A stretch of DNA of 20,138 nt from an uncultured Collinsella sp. (GTDB taxonomy: Bacteria > Actinomycetota > Coriobacteriia > Coriobacteriales > Coriobacteriaceae): assembly GCA_900762355.1 (NCBI GenBank), contig CAAFGE010000021.1, forward strand, positions 1-20,138, read 5' to 3'. The notes below the pieces were generated by a model. That model was not told the DNA's origin, searched no databases, and worked only from the letters and a program-made list of their open reading frames with translations. A program made the translations under genes and the position numbers. Every line of letters begins with the position of its first letter. Position 1 is the first letter of the stretch. Shown piece by piece: positions 1 to 5,688 of the stretch.

Positions 1-1
1 T

Positions 2-310
2 AAACTCTCGACAGGAATGAAGCAGCAGGTAAAGCTTGCCATGGCGATAGCGACCGATTGCCCGTACCTCATCCTCGATGAACCGCTGAACGGCCTCGAT
101 CCGGGAAAGCGGAAAACCTCCTGCGACGCGATGCGCAGCGAAGTGGCGCGGGGACGCAGCGTGCTCATTTCAAGCCATCTGCTCGACGACCTGGCAGACC
201 TCACCAACTCGTTCTACTTCATCGAGGCCGGCACGCTCGTGGAAAAGATCAAGTCGTCCTCGCAGACGCTCAAGCAGGAATACCTCGATACATACGAGGG
301 AGGTGAATGA
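2..310 (+). CDS. ABC transporter ATP-binding protein, C-terminal part (cut by window edge)
   Basis: This is the C-terminal ~103 residues of an ABC transporter ATPase; the reading frame is open to the left edge, so the true start lies outside the window. In order I see a signature motif (LSTGMKQQ), Walker B (YLILDEP), a D-loop (NGLDP) and the H-loop histidine (ISSH). The Walker A motif must lie upstream of base 1. LSTGMKQ-type signatures are usual in exporters of the ABC-2 and bacteriocin or antibiotic resistance type, where the ATPase works on the cytoplasmic face with a separate permease. No permease is visible here. The stop codon lies just ahead of the start of the next gene, a small membrane-anchored protein, so the two are probably co-transcribed. 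The ATPase assignment is firm; the substrate cannot be told. Confidence 0.9.
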   Translation, partial: KLSTGMKQQVKLAMAIATDCPYLILDEPLNGLDPGKRKTSCDAMRSEVARGRSVLISSHLLDDLADLTNSFYFIEAGTLVEKIKSSSQTLKQEYLDTYEGGE

Positions 311-311
311 C

Positions 312-740
312 ATGATAGGCAAGAGCTATGCAAAGATAGCGATTGTTGGCTCTGTACTTTGTCTTGCAATGGTTCTATGTGCATCATTTGCGAGGTATAG
401 GTCCGAGCAATCGTTTATCGATGGCGCTGAGAACGGTTTTGGCATAGACGGGATGTATGTCAACGATGGCGCGACCGGGCCGTCTATGGCGATTCTCGCA
501 GGCGAAGACATGGAATGGCAAATCTGTAATGGCGATGGCTCTTGTCTGAGTGGTCGTTTGGCCGCAACGAGCGATCCGAATTCGTTCGATCTTCTCGACG
601 ATGATGGAGCGGATTGCGGTTCTGTTCACCTTTCATATGCATCGCGAGACGGGATGGACGGCATTCTCTACGTCTCCCACGAAACTGGCGATTTCAAGAT
701 GCGCAGGACTAACCGGGTGCCGGCTTTTATCGAGGAGTGA
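312..740 (+). CDS. Small membrane-anchored protein of unknown function
   Basis: I do not recognise this 142-residue protein. Residues ~9-28 form one hydrophobic helix (signal anchor or uncleaved signal peptide), followed by ~110 mostly polar, acidic residues that would lie outside the cell. The exported part has a closely spaced cysteine pair (C72, C78) and a third cysteine near residue 100, which could form a disulfide. Cysteines 17 and 23 are in the helix, but neither sits in a convincing lipobox. I chose ATG 312 because a strong GGGAGGTG ribosome binding site at 298-305 lies at the right distance; a GTG at 303 overlaps that site and is less likely. It follows the ABC ATPase with almost no gap and is probably an accessory subunit or cargo-related protein of that transporter, which is an inference from position only. 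Confidence 0.7.
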   Translation: MIGKSYAKIAIVGSVLCLAMVLCASFARYRSEQSFIDGAENGFGIDGMYVNDGATGPSMAILAGEDMEWQICNGDGSCLSGRLAATSDPNSFDLLDDDGADCGSVHLSYASRDGMDGILYVSHETGDFKMRRTNRVPAFIEE

Positions 741-745
741 GAGTT

Positions 746-774
746 CCCGGCGGCCTGCCGATCAGGCCGCCGGG
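746..774 (+). terminator. Perfect 12-bp GC-rich hairpin after the membrane protein gene
   Basis: The arms at 746-757 (CCCGGCGGCCTG) and 763-774 are exact reverse complements around a 5-base loop. The hairpin starts 6 bases after the stop codon at 740. There is no T-tract, so it would be a U-less type of terminator or an mRNA 3'-end stabiliser rather than a classical intrinsic terminator. Confidence 0.55.
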
Positions 775-783
775 CTATCGGGC

Positions 784-819
784 CCCGCATTCATCCGTAC
801 ACACACGGATGAATGCGGG
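784..819. repeat. Perfect 15-bp inverted repeat, second of a tandem pair
   Basis: The arms at 784-798 (CCCGCATTCATCCGT) and 805-819 pair without a mismatch around a 6-base ACACAC loop. It follows the first hairpin by 9 bases. It has no T-tail in either direction. It could act as a backup terminator for the transporter genes, an operator, or the relic of a mobile element end. The sequence itself does not decide between these. Confidence 0.5.
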
Positions 820-842
820 AAGTGTCCGGATAAAGTTGATAA

Positions 843-1178
843 TCAAGGAAACAAAGCCGTTCTGCCTGGGACGGCTTTGGCCTGGACTTTAACTACAACA
901 TCGCAATCGACACTTATCAGCTCGCGCAACGCGCATGGCCAAATCTCGGACGCTGGTGCATGGAGGACCTTCGAGATTTACTGGACATCCAAAACGACGA
1001 CGCACACCGCGTGCTCGCCGACAGCGAAGACGAGATGGCTGTCTACAATGCGATCAGAAACAGTGTGAAGTCCGGAGAGCTTTCTGTGGAACCGCCGCGC
1101 CGTCGCGCGAGCCGACCGGGCAACCCGGGCAATCTGGTCCCGGCTCTCCCGGTCGTATTCCTACGATATCGCTCCTAG
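843..1178 (+). pseudogene. Remnant of a DnaQ-like (DEDDh) 3'-5' exonuclease
   Basis: The plus frame open from 843 to the TAG at 1176-1178 reads like the C-terminal half of a DnaQ/PolC-type exonuclease domain. It contains an IDTYQLAQ stretch followed by RAWPNLGRW and MEDLRDLLDI, then AHRVLADSEDE, which matches the Exo III motif (His-x4-Asp) of DEDDh exonucleases. The Exo I motif with its DxE metal ligands is absent, because the frame is closed by a stop at 840-842 and preceded by hairpins. There is no good start codon or ribosome binding site; ATG 960 falls inside the domain. The last ~30 residues are Pro/Arg-rich and do not look like part of the fold. A hairpin (arms 852-860 and 871-879) overlaps its 5' end. 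I take it as a decayed, 5'-truncated gene unable to make an active nuclease. Confidence 0.6.
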
Positions 1179-1190
1179 ATCACCAATGTG

Positions 1191-1430
1191 TCAGATAAAG
1201 AATGAGGCAATGGCTATGATCACGCCTACGGCAGATGCAACGACTGCGCCTTTTTTCCTCTCCTTTAGTCCGACGAATAGGGTTGCCGTAAAGTAAAGGG
1301 CGGAAATGCAGGCTATGGCAAGCGAAACGAGTTCCTTGGGCGGTTTCAGCAAAAGGTCGCTAGCAAAGAGTAATGCAAGCAGGGCAAAGCCGATTGTGGT
1401 CAAGTATCTCGATTGATTTTGCGACAACAT
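1191..1430 (-). CDS. Small three-helix membrane protein, unknown
   Basis: This 79-residue protein is almost entirely hydrophobic, with probable membrane segments at ~11-28, 33-54 and 60-79. A short positively charged loop (KERKK) lies between the last two. I do not recognise a family. The ATG at 1430 has an AAGGAAG ribosome binding site 5-6 bases upstream. It lies 12 bases downstream of the secreted-peptide gene on the same strand, so the pair is very likely one transcript. Small, hydrophobic, basic proteins beside a secreted peptide gene are often immunity or export partners, but nothing in the sequence proves that here. Confidence 0.6.
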   Translation of the reverse strand: MLSQNQSRYLTTIGFALLALLFASDLLLKPPKELVSLAIACISALYFTATLFVGLKERKKGAVVASAVGVIIAIASFFI

Positions 1431-1442
1431 GGCAACTTCCTT

Positions 1443-1847
1443 TCAGAACATGCAAGTGAAAAGTCGGTACGATGTCATTGCGGTTGCAAAAAAGCCGCCG
1501 CTAGGACCGGTTGTCACGAGACCGGCGATAACTTCAGCGGTGCCAGCAAGCTGGAGATCGCGCAGGCAAGCCTCCTCCTTCGCGTTCAGCTTGACCTTGT
1601 GAGGGACGGGGCGGTTATTTGCAAATCCGTGAGAATCGCACCACGCCTTGGAATATGAATCCGTGCAGCGTCCGCGCTCAAAAAGGGATATATCGTAATT
1701 TTCGTCGTAGTTGTCTCCGACGTAGATTTCGCTGCTCTCGGCGGGAGATCCATCGTCGGCATAGGCTGCCGCAACGGGCACAAATGGTGTCATGACAAGG
1801 GAGAGGCAAAGAGCTGCTGAGACGATGGAGGGCAGGCAGTTCTTCAT
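1443..1847 (-). CDS. Secreted small protein with Sec signal peptide, unknown
   Basis: This 134-residue protein has a clear Sec signal peptide: a short N-terminus with one Lys, a hydrophobic core at ~7-27 and an AYA cleavage site, so the mature chain should start at Asp31. The mature ~104 residues carry an acidic N-terminal stretch, four cysteines (C61, C70, C94, C132) that could form two disulfides, and a glycine-rich hydrophobic C-terminal segment (~98-134, containing VTTGPSGGFF). I cannot assign it to a family. An AAGGAG ribosome binding site 7 bases before ATG 1847 supports the start. It is followed after 12 bases by a small three-helix membrane protein gene. A bacteriocin-like peptide with its protector is one possible reading, and a simple surface or envelope protein is another. 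Confidence 0.6.
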   Translation of the reverse strand: MKNCLPSIVSAALCLSLVMTPFVPVAAAYADDGSPAESSEIYVGDNYDENYDISLFERGRCTDSYSKAWCDSHGFANNRPVPHKVKLNAKEEACLRDLQLAGTAEVIAGLVTTGPSGGFFATAMTSYRLFTCMF

Positions 1848-1876
1848 GGCTGGCTCCTTAATCTGGCCTTTGATAG

Positions 1877-1954
1877 TTACTTGATGTCGCCTCCTTCCGC
1901 TTTATATCCGTTGTATTTGGCGTATTTCTTTAATAAGGCAAGAGGTTCTTCCAG
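1877..1954 (-). pseudogene. Possible 3'-end remnant of a lost gene
   Basis: A short minus frame ends at TAA 1877-1879 and reads LEEPLALLKKYAKYNGYK then AEGGDIK. The composition looks like the C-terminus of a real protein, but the frame is closed by TGA at 1955-1957 after only 25 codons and has no normal start codon. It sits 29 bases upstream of the secreted-peptide gene on the same strand. It abuts the truncated DUF6273-like remnant on the other strand, so it may be what is left of the gene once upstream in this operon. It is short, so chance cannot be ruled out. Confidence 0.3.
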
Positions 1955-2278
1955 TCAAAGGTGAAACCCGTCACAAAGACAACCGATAACGTTGGCGGTA
2001 ACTGGGGCGGTGCCCCCTCAGCGACGACCGACAAGGTTTTTCTGCTCTCGGCAACCGAAGTATACGGGGATATGCAATCCGACGGCATCCAGTACGAGTG
2101 CTACAAATCCAAGGGCGTGACGGGGTCGAACTATTCCGGTGCATCAGGCTATAGCCACTGGACTCGCTCCGTGAGACCGCGCAGCTCCACGTCCTTTCGC
2201 TATGTTCAAAGCGGCGGTATTTGCTACAGCTACAGCGCGACGGACTCGTTTTATGTTCTCCCCGCTTTCTGCTTCTGA
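1937..2278 (+). pseudogene. 5'-truncated DUF6273-like domain protein
   Basis: The plus frame from after the stop at 1934-1936 to TGA 2278 encodes what I recognise as the C-terminal domain of DUF6273-type proteins, which are common in large secreted or surface proteins of gut Gram-positive bacteria. Diagnostic stretches are DKVFLLSATEVYG, a HWTRS motif (usually W-x-RS), SSTSFRYV, and the terminal VLPAFCF that normally ends the domain. Recognisable coding sequence begins upstream of the only candidate start, GTG 1961, which has no spaced ribosome binding site. The expected long N-terminal part and signal peptide are missing. I therefore call it a fragment left by deletion or recombination, though its 3' end and terminator are intact. 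Expression as a 105-residue protein from GTG 1961 is possible but unlikely. Confidence 0.65.
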
Positions 2279-2291
2279 TCTCTTTTAGCGC

Positions 2292-2325
2292 AAAGCCCTC
2301 GCAATCCTGCGAGGGCTTTTCTTTT
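2292..2325 (+). terminator. Rho-independent terminator of the DUF6273-like gene
   Basis: A perfect 12-bp stem (2292-2303 with 2308-2319) closes a 4-base ATCC loop and runs into TTTTCTTTT. It lies 13 bases after the stop codon of the truncated DUF6273-like frame, so that gene's 3' end survives complete. There is no T-tract on the opposite strand, so it works in the plus direction. Confidence 0.85.
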
Positions 2326-2730
2326 GGCGATTACTCGAACAATTCGAGGTTCATAGCACAGGTAATCGGGTTGAGGAGAAATGGGGTCATACAGCGGCTC
2401 TCAGAGCGCCTGCCGCACTCCCCCGCCATTGCCTCTGCGGCGTCCTCGTATAGAGCCCATCCTGCTTGGCGTTTCGTCGCAACAGCCCACTTGTCCACCG
2501 ATCAAGTGAACTACCGGAATAAATACAGCGACACGTTTGTTCGTTACAGTCGCTATATCTGTGTAAAACGCCGCGATAAATACAGCCCTTACTCGGCTGT
2601 ATACCAGCTACGCGTATGTAGATTCATATCGCGTTGATAAATCGGCTCAAGTGCGTGCAAAACGCGCAAGTAACCGCAAAAGACGACTATCGCGCAGGTA
2701 GATTATTGGCACCCTGTTGCTTACTGAAAA
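2326..2730. other. Gene-poor spacer with duplicated inverted repeats
   Basis: I find no convincing gene here. An 11-base direct repeat (ATAAATACAGC) occurs at 2519-2529 and 2576-2586, and each copy leads into an inverted repeat. The first pairs AGCGAC (2527-2532) with GTCGCT (2549-2554); the second pairs ATACAGCC (2580-2587) with GGCTGTAT (2595-2602). A minus-strand frame of 55 codons (2331-2498, GTG start) is open but has no ribosome binding site and no recognisable motif. The stretch may be decayed mobile DNA. Confidence 0.4.
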
Positions 2731-2746
2731 TTAAGCAATTGCTTAA
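2731..2746. repeat. Perfect 16-bp AT-rich palindrome
   Basis: TTAAGCAATTGCTTAA is its own reverse complement. It lies 8 bases beyond the tRNA-Pro terminator stem, in an AT-rich patch. Palindromes of this form resemble operators bound by dimeric MarR-type repressors, but no regulator gene is adjacent, so the function is unknown. Confidence 0.4.
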
Positions 2747-2748
2747 AA

Positions 2749-2779
2749 CAAAAAAGGTCAGGCACTAGGTGCCTGACCT
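2749..2779 (-). terminator. Intrinsic terminator of tRNA-Pro
   Basis: The arms 2755-2765 and 2769-2779 (AGGTCAGGCAC and its exact complement) form an 11-bp stem with a 3-base loop. Read on the minus strand it ends in a T-rich run (TTTTTTGTTTT when the last stem base is counted). It begins 9 bases after the tRNA 3' end. Confidence 0.9.
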
Positions 2780-2788
2780 GCAAACTTC

Positions 2789-2865
<77 letters not shown>

Positions 2866-2904
2866 AAGCTTTTGTTTGTTGCTCTGCTCTCGCTCGCAAC
2901 AGGG

Positions 2905-2937
2905 AGTATATTAACCCGAAACTTTAGACTTGTGCAA
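2905..2937 (-). promoter_or_regulatory. Possible promoter of tRNA-Pro
   Basis: A good -10 box, TATACT (2905-2910 on the minus strand), lies about 40 bases before the tRNA 5' end. The nearest -35-like hexamer, TTGCAC at 2932-2937, is 21 bases away, longer than the usual 17. No terminator is visible between the coaBC stop and the tRNA, so read-through from coaBC is also possible. Confidence 0.35.
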
Positions 2938-2945
2938 GAACTTTT

Positions 2946-4160
2946 TTACAATTTTTGAAGCAAGTCCAAAATTGTATCTGCGAGCTGGGGTTTTGTTAGC
3001 ACGGGAAGTTCCTGTGTACCCGCTGTGCTCACAATCCAGGCCTTGTTAGTGTCGGTTCCAAAGCCCGAATCGGCGCGCGAGACATCGTTGGCGATAATGG
3101 CATCACAACCCTTGCGGGCGAGCTTACGCTGCGCGTACTCCACGACGTTATCGGTCTCGGCCGCAAAGCCGATCACGCGCCGCTCTCCCTTCTGGCGCGA
3201 GAGCTCGGCCAAAATATCGACCGTTTCGACAAGCTCGATGCGATCCAAGCGTTCGTTGGACTTTTTGAGCTTATGGTCCGCAGGGGTGGCGGGGGTATAG
3301 TCGGCGACGGCGGCCGCACAAATTGCCGCATCGGCCGTCTGGAAGGCGCTCGCCGCCGCCTGCAGCATCTCTGCGGCGGTCTGCACGCGCACGCACTCCA
3401 TGCCGCCGGGCACATCGAGCGATGTCGGTCCCAACACGAGCGTGACCTCGGCACCGCGGCGAGCAGCCTCCCTCGCCAGGGCGATGCCCATCTTGCCCGA
3501 CGAACGGTTGCCAATGAATCGCACCGGGTCGATCGGCTCGTGCGTGGGGCCGGCGGTAATCACGATGCGCTTACCTGCCAGGTCCTGAGGCGCGGGGTTG
3601 AGCACCTCGCAGATGGCTTCGACGATGTCCTCGGGCTCGCTCATGCGCCCCGTGTCCACGTCGCCGCAGGCAAGGTAGCCACTGCCGGGCCCCACCACGT
3701 GGACGCCGCGGTCGCGCAAAGTGGCCATGTTGGCCTGCGTCGCCGGAGCCTTCCACATGCCGTTATTCATAGCGGGTGCGATCACGATGGGTCGCGGCGT
3801 GGCTAGCAGCGTGGTGGAGATGAGGTCGTCGGCGATGCCGTTGGCCATCTTGGCGATGATATTGGCCGTCGCGGGCGCCACGACCACCAGATCGGGCTCC
3901 TGCGCCAGCGAAATGTGGTGGATGGGGTCGGAAGGATCGTCGAATAGGCCCACGGCAACGGGCTCGTTGGTGAGCGTACGGAAGGTGAGCGGGCCCACAA
4001 ACTCGGTGGCATGCTCGCTCATAACGACCTTGACGCGCGCACCGCTCTTTTGCAGCAGGCGCACGATATTGCACGACTTATAGGCGGCGATCCCGCCGGT
4101 AATGCCCAGCAGGATCGTTTTTCCCTCAAGTTGCATTGAATTGTTGGATGCCGCCGTCAT
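2946..4160 (-). CDS. coaBC: Bifunctional phosphopantothenoylcysteine decarboxylase / phosphopantothenate-cysteine ligase
   Basis: CoaBC carries out two consecutive steps of coenzyme A synthesis. CoaB joins 4'-phosphopantothenate to cysteine using CTP, and the FMN-dependent CoaC domain decarboxylates the product to 4'-phosphopantetheine. The 404 residues are normal for the fused protein. The N-terminal CoaC domain has the flavodoxin-like GITGGIAAYK, the likely active-site His82, PAMN at 129-132 and the substrate-binding Cys165 in LACGDVDTGRM. The CoaB domain starts near residue 194 with AGPTHEPIDPVRFIGNRSSG, then AAAVADY and the KLKK lysines near 298-300. Start ATG 4160 lies 2 bases after the stop of the zinc-ribbon gene, whose last codons supply the AAGGAAG ribosome binding site. 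It appears to be the last gene of the long minus-strand run. Confidence 0.96.
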   Translation of the reverse strand: MTAASNNSMQLEGKTILLGITGGIAAYKSCNIVRLLQKSGARVKVVMSEHATEFVGPLTFRTLTNEPVAVGLFDDPSDPIHHISLAQEPDLVVVAPATANIIAKMANGIADDLISTTLLATPRPIVIAPAMNNGMWKAPATQANMATLRDRGVHVVGPGSGYLACGDVDTGRMSEPEDIVEAICEVLNPAPQDLAGKRIVITAGPTHEPIDPVRFIGNRSSGKMGIALAREAARRGAEVTLVLGPTSLDVPGGMECVRVQTAAEMLQAAASAFQTADAAICAAAVADYTPATPADHKLKKSNERLDRIELVETVDILAELSRQKGERRVIGFAAETDNVVEYAQRKLARKGCDAIIANDVSRADSGFGTDTNKAWIVSTAGTQELPVLTKPQLADTILDLLQKL

Positions 4161-4162
4161 CG

Positions 4163-4882
4163 CTAGGCTTCCTTGCTCGGGAGTACCAGGAGGCGGTGGC
4201 AGTACGGGCAGTGCGTAATCTCGCTGCCGTCGTGGTTGAGGTCGCTCATGGACGATGCCTGCAGCGCGGTGTGGCAGACCGTGGGGATGTTGCCCTGGAT
4301 GGTCTCGACGGCCAGGCCGCGGAACTGCTTGAGCAGGCGCTCGTAGTCGGTGAGCACGTCGGCCGGCAGCGTTGCGGCAAGCGCGGTGCGCTCCTTAGTG
4401 GCGGCGTCAATCTGAGCCTGCAGGTCGGCAGCCTTGGCGCGAGCGGCCTTGGTATCGGCCTTCACGCCCTCCTCGAACTTGGCGATGATGGCCTGCGCGC
4501 GGGCCTCGCGGTCGAGTGCCTCCTTATGGGCGACAACGACGTCCTTGCGGGTGTGCTCAATCTTGTCCAGACGCTTGGCCAGGGTGGCGAGTTCATTCTC
4601 CAGGTCCTGAACCTCGCGGTAGTCGGAGCCGTCGACGTGGCGCTTCTTGGCAGCCTCGATGGCGTTGTTGGTCTGAATCTCGGTGGTGTTGAGATCGTCG
4701 AGTTCAATGTCCAGATCCTTGCGCTGGGCGTAGAGCTTGGTCATCTCGGCCTTGAGCTTAACGTAGGTCTTGCGCTTGGAAGCGAGCTCCTTGAGCTCCG
4801 GCATATTGGCAAGTTCGCTCTTGTTGCGGGCGAGTTCCAAATCGATCTGTTGCAGCTTGAGTAGCGTAGCGCCGGCGCTCAT
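4163..4882 (-). CDS. Coiled-coil protein with C-terminal zinc ribbon (zf-RING_7 / C4-type family)
   Basis: This 239-residue protein has a long Lys/Glu/Ala-rich region (~10-180) that should form an antiparallel coiled coil, then a short C-terminal zinc-ribbon-like module ending in HCPYCHRLL. The arrangement matches the bacterial C4-type zinc ribbon family, often encoded beside Nif3-family genes, as here; its function is not established and a nucleic-acid or protein scaffold role is only a guess. The first knuckle is degenerate: Cys203 (VCH) remains but Pro200 stands where the partner Cys is expected, leaving C203, C225 and C228, with H204, H224 or H229 as possible substitutes. ATG 4882 is chosen because it overlaps the upstream TGA as ATGA and has an AAAGGAGAG ribosome binding site; an ATG at 4918 lies inside the upstream gene. 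Confidence 0.85.
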   Translation of the reverse strand: MSAGATLLKLQQIDLELARNKSELANMPELKELASKRKTYVKLKAEMTKLYAQRKDLDIELDDLNTTEIQTNNAIEAAKKRHVDGSDYREVQDLENELATLAKRLDKIEHTRKDVVVAHKEALDREARAQAIIAKFEEGVKADTKAARAKAADLQAQIDAATKERTALAATLPADVLTDYERLLKQFRGLAVETIQGNIPTVCHTALQASSMSDLNHDGSEITHCPYCHRLLVLPSKEA

Positions 4883-5688
4883 AAGTTCTCTCCTTTTGTC
4901 ACAGTCCACCATTGGCAAGGGTTCAGTATTTTAATCGCATGACGGGGGTCGACCCCGGCGTCAACTGCAGAGTTCATCAATATATCAACGAACGGCTCCT
5001 CAGAGCGGTCGTGACCGAGCAAGATCACCGGTAGCCCGCGCAAGGCAAGGTCTTGCGCCACGTGGTAGCCCGCCTCGCCCGTCACGACAACATCTGCGCC
5101 CGCGGCGATGGCGAGCTCTCCGAAGTCGCCTAGGGAGCCGCCCAAAATGGCGACGGTGCGGCACGGGTGATTGGCCTCGCCCCACACGCGTGGGTCGCTG
5201 CCAAACGCCGCTGCTGCGCGCGCGGCAAGGTCACGCAGGCTGCAGGGGTCGTTCAACGTTGCAAGCGCGCCCAGTCCGGTCGCTTCGGGGTCGTCCACGT
5301 GCTCCAGTGAGCTCACGGGTGCGGCACCCAGCAGCTCGCTCAGGCAGATGCGGGCTTCGTGCGAGCGGTCCAGGTTGGTGTGGAGCGAGATAATGCTCAC
5401 GCCGCAACGCGCTGCCTCGTAGAGCGCCGCACTGCATTGGGGGCGTGCAGCATCCGCCGGACAAAATGCCTCGGGCGCCTTGATGTATATGGGATGATGC
5501 GTCAGCAGCACGTTGGCACCGGCCTCGAGAGCACGGTGCACATTGGCTTCGGTCGCATCGAGTGCGCAGGCAACACCGGTAATCTGCGCGGCAGGGTCGC
5601 CGACGGAGAGTCCTACATGGTCCCAACTCTCAGCATCAGTCTTGGGATAGCGTGCCAGCAGCGCGCGCTCAAGCTCGGCGACGATCAT
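4879..5688 (-). CDS. Nif3-family dinuclear metal-binding protein (YqfO/YbgI-like)
   Basis: This is a 269-residue member of the Nif3/NIF3-like family, often labelled GTP cyclohydrolase 1 type 2 homologue, a toroidal cytoplasmic protein with a two-metal site whose physiological substrate is not settled. The metal ligands are visible in order: THHP (H64, H65), HTNLD (H103, D107) and GHDRSEE (H226, E230). The N-terminal WDHVGLSVGD is also diagnostic. It lacks the PII-like domain inserted in the longer YqfO form, so it is the short version. Its start overlaps the stop of the cysteine desulfurase gene by 4 bases (ATGA), and its own stop overlaps the start of the zinc-ribbon gene in the same way. 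This double overlap suggests the three products are made in linked amounts. Confidence 0.92.
   Translation of the reverse strand: MIVAELERALLARYPKTDAESWDHVGLSVGDPAAQITGVACALDATEANVHRALEAGANVLLTHHPIYIKAPEAFCPADAARPQCSAALYEAARCGVSIISLHTNLDRSHEARICLSELLGAAPVSSLEHVDDPEATGLGALATLNDPCSLRDLAARAAAAFGSDPRVWGEANHPCRTVAILGGSLGDFGELAIAAGADVVVTGEAGYHVAQDLALRGLPVILLGHDRSEEPFVDILMNSAVDAGVDPRHAIKILNPCQWWTVTKGENL

Noticed and set aside
852..879. Hairpin with 9-bp arms around a 10-base loop as a terminator
   Set aside because: It has no T-tail and lies inside the exonuclease fragment's open frame; it is noted only as local structure.
550..1068. A 172-codon plus frame across the tandem hairpins
   Set aside because: It overlaps the membrane protein gene in another frame, runs through two perfect hairpins and overlaps the exonuclease fragment out of frame.
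2331..2498. A 55-codon minus-strand frame with GTG start
   Set aside because: It is open and ends near the DUF6273 terminator, but lacks a ribosome binding site and recognisable motif, and is short enough to be chance.
2519..2602. Repeats considered as a CRISPR array
   Set aside because: There are only two 11-base copies, no regular spacers, and no cas genes.
2221..2637. A 138-codon plus frame
   Set aside because: It begins inside the DUF6273-like fragment, crosses a strong terminator and reads through the repeat region; no motif.
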